Shown: one piece after another, positions 21,291-24,512 of the stretch
How the letters are laid out: each line of letters starts with the position of its first letter
Position numbering within the stretch: position 1 is the first letter of the stretch
Source of the DNA: JAFLUQ01 sp964551215
Lineage (GTDB): Bacteria; Bacillota; Clostridia; UMGS1883
NCBI GenBank assembly: GCA_964551215.1
Contig: CAZKBV010000023.1
Coordinates: 1 to 24,512, forward strand
DNA: 24,512 bases
Reading direction: 5' to 3'
Position numbers and translations under genes: made by a program
The notes under the pieces: generated by a model
Told to the model about the DNA's origin: nothing
The model's database searches: none
Seen by the model: the letters and a program-made list of their open reading frames with translations, nothing else

Positions 21291-23567
21291 ATGATACTCA
21301 AATATCCTTTGCCGGAGGAATACGCCTCCGCCGCGGCCTCCACTCTCGGAGACAGCGAAATACTTTACTGTCTGCCGTTTGACCTTACCCCGGAAGGCAA
21401 GTTCACCAAGGGCTTTTTGGTGATAACAAAGGAAAGGCTTCTGGTGCTTCGGGAGGGACGGGCCGAAAAGCTCATACCCGTCAGCTCCTTAAGCGGAATA
21501 TGCTGCGGGGAGTTGAATTCCTCGGGTATGCTGGAGGCGAACCCTTCCGGCGACCCGTTCCCGATAGTATTTTTCACTATGGAGTATATGGCGTGCTATT
21601 CTATGGCGGAAAGAATAATTACGGACCTGATAAACGGCGTCGCTCCCAAGGCCGTCAGCACCGACGACGAGAAAAAATGCCCCAAATGCGGCCGTCCGTT
21701 TATCCGAAACACCAGAATCTGCCGCCATTGCAGCGACCGCTTCGGCGTGCTTAAAAGAATATGGCGCATAAGCCGCCCGTGCTGGGGCTATTATGCTGTG
21801 CTTCTTTTGCTTTTTTGGTGCAACAGCGCGGTTATGCTGTATTCTCCGGCGGTGAGCAAAAGGCTTATCAACGAAGTGCTTACAAAGTTTGGCGGCGGGG
21901 CGGAGCTTTTGCCGAATCTTATTTGGCTTGTGGCTCTTACGGGGATATGCTCCCTTGCCACCACCCTTGTGGGAGCCTTGCGCGAGGTGATATCCGCAAA
22001 GGCCAGCAATCTGTTTGTGCGGGATTTGCGCAACGACATATACAAAAAGATACAGTCCATGCCCCTAAGCTACATTGAGGAAAAAAACGCCGGCGACCTT
22101 ATGCACCGCATCAACGATGACACCGGACGCATACAGCAGTTTATACAAAATGTGGCCGTGCAGGCGGTAAACGAAATATGCCTGTTTATCGGCGTGGGGA
22201 TAGTTGTGGTCAGCTTCAGCCCCATGATGGCTCTGCTCATACTCATTCCCATCCCCATCGCCCTGCTTATAACAAACCGCATCAAAACCTCGGTGCGTAT
22301 GCGCTATCATAAGCAGTGGCGCTGGATGGATAAGCTGACCGACACCCTCAACAATGTGTTTAACGGCATTAAGGTGGTCAAGGTGTTCGGCCAGGAGGAA
22401 AGGGAAATAAAGCACTTTGAAAGCGTGGCGTCCTCCGTTCGGGACATAACCTGCCGCACCGAAAAGTACGTGTATACGGTTTTCCCGATAATAAAATTCC
22501 TCATTGGCTTCGGCAGCTATTTTGTAACCATGTACGGCGGCGCGCTTGTACTCGGCAAGGAAATGGGTCTGGGCGAGCTGATGCAGTTTTCCACCTACGC
22601 GGGCTATCTCTACAGCCGTTTGGAATGGTTCAGTATGCTGCCCCGTCAAATCAGTCAGGCAATAACCAGCGCCCAGAGAGTTTTTGAGGTTATGGACGAA
22701 GAAATTCCCGAGGAGGAAGCGGCAACGGCAAACGCGGAGGACATCGACGGCAGCGTTGAAATAGATAACGTGACCTTCGGCTATAAGACTTATAAGAGCG
22801 TGCTTAAAAATATAAATCTCAGCGTCAAAAAGGGCGAGATGATAGGTCTTGTGGGCCACAGCGGAGCGGGCAAGTCCACGGTGATAAATCTTCTTATGCG
22901 GCTTTATAAGACCGATGAGGGAGACATAAAAATCGACGGACACAGCATTGAGGACTACTCCGCCACCGACTATAAAAATCATCTGGGAGTAGTCCTTCAG
23001 GAAAGCTATCTGTTCAGCGGAAGCATAATAAACAACATCCGTTACTCAAGACCCGACGCCTCCGACGACGAGTGTATCCGCGCGGCAAAAATTGCCAACG
23101 CGCATGAGTTTATAATAAATCTTCCCGACGGGTACGATACATATGTAGGTGAAAAGGGACAGCGGCTCAGCGGCGGCGAGCGTCAGAGAATAGCGATTGC
23201 CCGCGCGGTGCTGAGCGACCCGAAAATAATGATACTGGACGAGGCCACGGCTTCGGTGGATACCGAGACGGAACAGCAGATACAGCAGGCCTTGGGGCGG
23301 ATAATCAAGGGAAGGACTACCTTTGCCATTGCCCATCGGCTTTCCACTCTGAAAAACGCCGACAGGCTTGTTGTCCTTGAAGAAGGGCGCATAGCCGAGG
23401 TGGGAACACATAACGAGCTTATGGAAAAGAACGGCATCTACGCCGGACTTGTCCGGGCTCAGCGCACCATGACCGCCCTTTCCGTTGCGATAGACGGGGA
23501 CGGCGGCAAAGGCGGCAAAGGCGGCGGAGGCGGCAGGGAAGGCCCTCCCGGGCCGCCGCCGAGGTAA
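21291..23567 (+). CDS. ABC exporter half-subunit with PH-like domain and zinc ribbon (second of pair)
   Basis: Partner of the first ABC subunit with the same architecture in 758 residues. The N-terminal domain (about 20-120) has a strand pattern like bacterial PH/GRAM domains (FLVITKERLLVLREGR, about 42-57), then a zinc ribbon (Cys130, Cys133, Cys144, Cys147), about six membrane helices (about 165-455) and an ATPase domain with Walker A GHSGAGKST (522-530), Gln570, LSGGE (626-630), catalytic Glu651 and His682. Both subunits therefore look catalytically complete. The last 24 residues are a Gly/Lys- then Pro-rich low-complexity tail absent from the first subunit. Parts of the ATPase-coding DNA are nearly identical to the first gene, suggesting gene conversion. 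Substrate unknown. Confidence 0.88.
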   Translation: MILKYPLPEEYASAAASTLGDSEILYCLPFDLTPEGKFTKGFLVITKERLLVLREGRAEKLIPVSSLSGICCGELNSSGMLEANPSGDPFPIVFFTMEYMACYSMAERIITDLINGVAPKAVSTDDEKKCPKCGRPFIRNTRICRHCSDRFGVLKRIWRISRPCWGYYAVLLLLFWCNSAVMLYSPAVSKRLINEVLTKFGGGAELLPNLIWLVALTGICSLATTLVGALREVISAKASNLFVRDLRNDIYKKIQSMPLSYIEEKNAGDLMHRINDDTGRIQQFIQNVAVQAVNEICLFIGVGIVVVSFSPMMALLILIPIPIALLITNRIKTSVRMRYHKQWRWMDKLTDTLNNVFNGIKVVKVFGQEEREIKHFESVASSVRDITCRTEKYVYTVFPIIKFLIGFGSYFVTMYGGALVLGKEMGLGELMQFSTYAGYLYSRLEWFSMLPRQISQAITSAQRVFEVMDEEIPEEEAATANAEDIDGSVEIDNVTFGYKTYKSVLKNINLSVKKGEMIGLVGHSGAGKSTVINLLMRLYKTDEGDIKIDGHSIEDYSATDYKNHLGVVLQESYLFSGSIINNIRYSRPDASDDECIRAAKIANAHEFIINLPDGYDTYVGEKGQRLSGGERQRIAIARAVLSDPKIMILDEATASVDTETEQQIQQALGRIIKGRTTFAIAHRLSTLKNADRLVVLEEGRIAEVGTHNELMEKNGIYAGLVRAQRTMTALSVAIDGDGGKGGKGGGGGREGPPGPPPR

Positions 23568-23611
23568 GGAAAGAATAATTATTAAGGAAAAAATACAAAG
23601 GAGAGATAATT

Positions 23612-24505
23612 ATGGCGAAAATCAAGCTTATTACAGACAGCGGCAGCGATATCAAGCCTTCCGTAGCACAGCGGCACAATATCAGAGTTATTCCCTTTAA
23701 ATACACCTTTGACGGGGAAACATACCTTAAAAGCTATAAGGATCAAAGCATTGAGGAATTTTACGCCATGTTGCGCAAGGCTCCCGAACCGGCAAAAACG
23801 GCTCAGATAACTCCGGCGGAGTACGCCGATATTTACCGTGAGGAGATAGCCGCGGGCTACGACACGATTATTGTTGTTACTCTCAGCTCAAGCGCCAGCG
23901 GAACCTTCCAGAACGCCAACATAGCGGCAAAGGAGGTTATGGAGGAGGAAAGTTGCGATATAAGGATAGTGGATTCCCAAACCTTCACCTGTCTTTACGG
24001 TCAGCCCGTGATCCACGCCGCAAAAATGGTTGAGGCGGGGGCGGACGCGGACGAGGTTGAAAATTATCTCAGAGAAGCCGTAGCCGATTTCAACGCGGTT
24101 TTTGTCGTGAGCGATTTGGAGCATCTGAAAAAGGGCGGACGCATTAACGCCGCAACGCTGCTTCTTGCGAATATGCTGGATATTAAGCCCATGCTCACCA
24201 TAGGCGGCGGCCTTGTTGTTCAGTCTGATAAGGTCAGGGGAGAAAAGCGTGTAAACAAAAAGATTATTGAAATGGCGGTTAAAAACGCCGGCGACCTTAA
24301 CGGGCGGACGGTCATTACGGTAAACGCCGATGTGGACGACAAGCTGGAAGCTATGGAAGCGGAGCTTAAGGCGCAGTTCCCCGATGTAAAAGTGCTTCAC
24401 TGCAAGCTGGGAGCCATAATCGGCACTCACGGCGGACCGACGCTGTACGGCTTTGCTTATTCCACCTCCGGCAAGTTCGATATAAGCGATTACGAAGAGG
24501 AATAA
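23612..24505 (+). CDS. DegV family fatty-acid-binding protein
   Basis: Cytoplasmic lipid-binding protein; in Bacillota the related FakB proteins present fatty acids to the kinase FakA. The 297 residues show the N-terminal TDSGSDI (8-14), the central TLSSSASGTFQNA (about 90-102) with the Ser that contacts the fatty-acid carboxylate in the family, SDLEHLKKGGRI (about 167-178) and a C-terminal GAIIGTHGGPTLYGFAY. The length is typical. AAAGGAGAG lies 8 nt before the ATG. It follows the second ABC gene by 44 nt with no terminator, so cotranscription is possible. No fakA is in the window. The stop TAA overlaps an ATG at 24505 that could begin a next gene, cut off by the window end. Confidence 0.92.
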   Translation: MAKIKLITDSGSDIKPSVAQRHNIRVIPFKYTFDGETYLKSYKDQSIEEFYAMLRKAPEPAKTAQITPAEYADIYREEIAAGYDTIIVVTLSSSASGTFQNANIAAKEVMEEESCDIRIVDSQTFTCLYGQPVIHAAKMVEAGADADEVENYLREAVADFNAVFVVSDLEHLKKGGRINAATLLLANMLDIKPMLTIGGGLVVQSDKVRGEKRVNKKIIEMAVKNAGDLNGRTVITVNADVDDKLEAMEAELKAQFPDVKVLHCKLGAIIGTHGGPTLYGFAYSTSGKFDISDYEEE

Positions 24506-24512
24506 TGAGGGA

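Noticed and set aside
23539..23560. Terminator hairpin GGCCC-TCCC-GGGCC at the end of the second ABC gene
   Set aside because: It lies inside the coding sequence, the stem is 5 bp and no T run follows.
18453..23567. A degenerate ATP site in one ABC subunit, as in many heterodimeric exporters
   Set aside because: Walker A, LSGGE, catalytic Glu and switch His are intact in both subunits.
18453..23567. Calling the cassette a cyanophycin system
   Set aside because: The association is only recalled from other bacteria; no cyanophycin synthetase or cyanophycinase gene is in the window.
1..24512. CRISPR array, insertion sequence, prophage or toxin-antitoxin module
   Set aside because: No regularly spaced repeats, transposase, integrase or paired small toxin genes are visible; nearly all sequence is assigned to housekeeping genes.

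Overview
The window looks like chromosomal DNA of an anaerobic, Gram-positive, probably spore-forming member of the Clostridia. The evidence is a sigma-H homologue, an RqcH protein with the Bacillota architecture, a TagO/WecB pair, Bacillota-type AtpZ-AtpI-AtpB order, strong AGGAGG ribosome binding sites and frequent TTG/GTG starts. No phage, insertion sequence, CRISPR array or integrase is visible. Assignment below class level is not possible from this sequence alone.

Layout. The left end carries msrA (+), which meets the ATP synthase operon (-) at a shared bidirectional terminator. The operon, read right to left, is atpZ-atpI-atpB-atpE-atpF-atpH-atpA-atpG-atpD-atpC, with a good promoter directly at the atpZ start. 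Its c subunit carries the full set of residues that bind Na+ in Ilyobacter-type rotors, so a sodium-driven enzyme is predicted. To its right, still on the minus strand, lies a second unit: class I/II aminotransferase, trpS, tagO-like glycosyl-1-phosphate transferase and wecB, ending in a 13-bp terminator hairpin. Its leader of about 200 nt is rich in inverted repeats and contains a copy of a repeat also found in front of msrA. Next come a small double zinc-ribbon protein and a sigH-tRNA-Gly(CCC) unit.

From 14 kb on, all genes run on the plus strand: rqcH (divergent from sigH), dxs, tlyA, then a cassette of two large ABC exporter half-subunits flanking a DUF1854 protein, and finally a DegV protein. 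Both ABC subunits begin with a soluble domain followed by a CxxC-x10-CxxC zinc ribbon before the membrane domain. This cassette is the least explained part of the window and the best candidate for a poorly described system.

Functional view: ion-driven ATP synthesis, undecaprenyl-linked glycan initiation with supply of UDP-ManNAc, isoprenoid precursor synthesis (dxs), rRNA methylation (tlyA), rescue of stalled ribosomes (rqcH) and a probable heterodimeric exporter of unknown substrate. Notable regulatory structures are a hairpin between the Shine-Dalgarno sequence and start codon of wecB, a hairpin holding the atpD start codon, an intercistronic hairpin before atpE, a possibly leaderless atp transcript, and a palindrome over the -10 region of the aminotransferase promoter.
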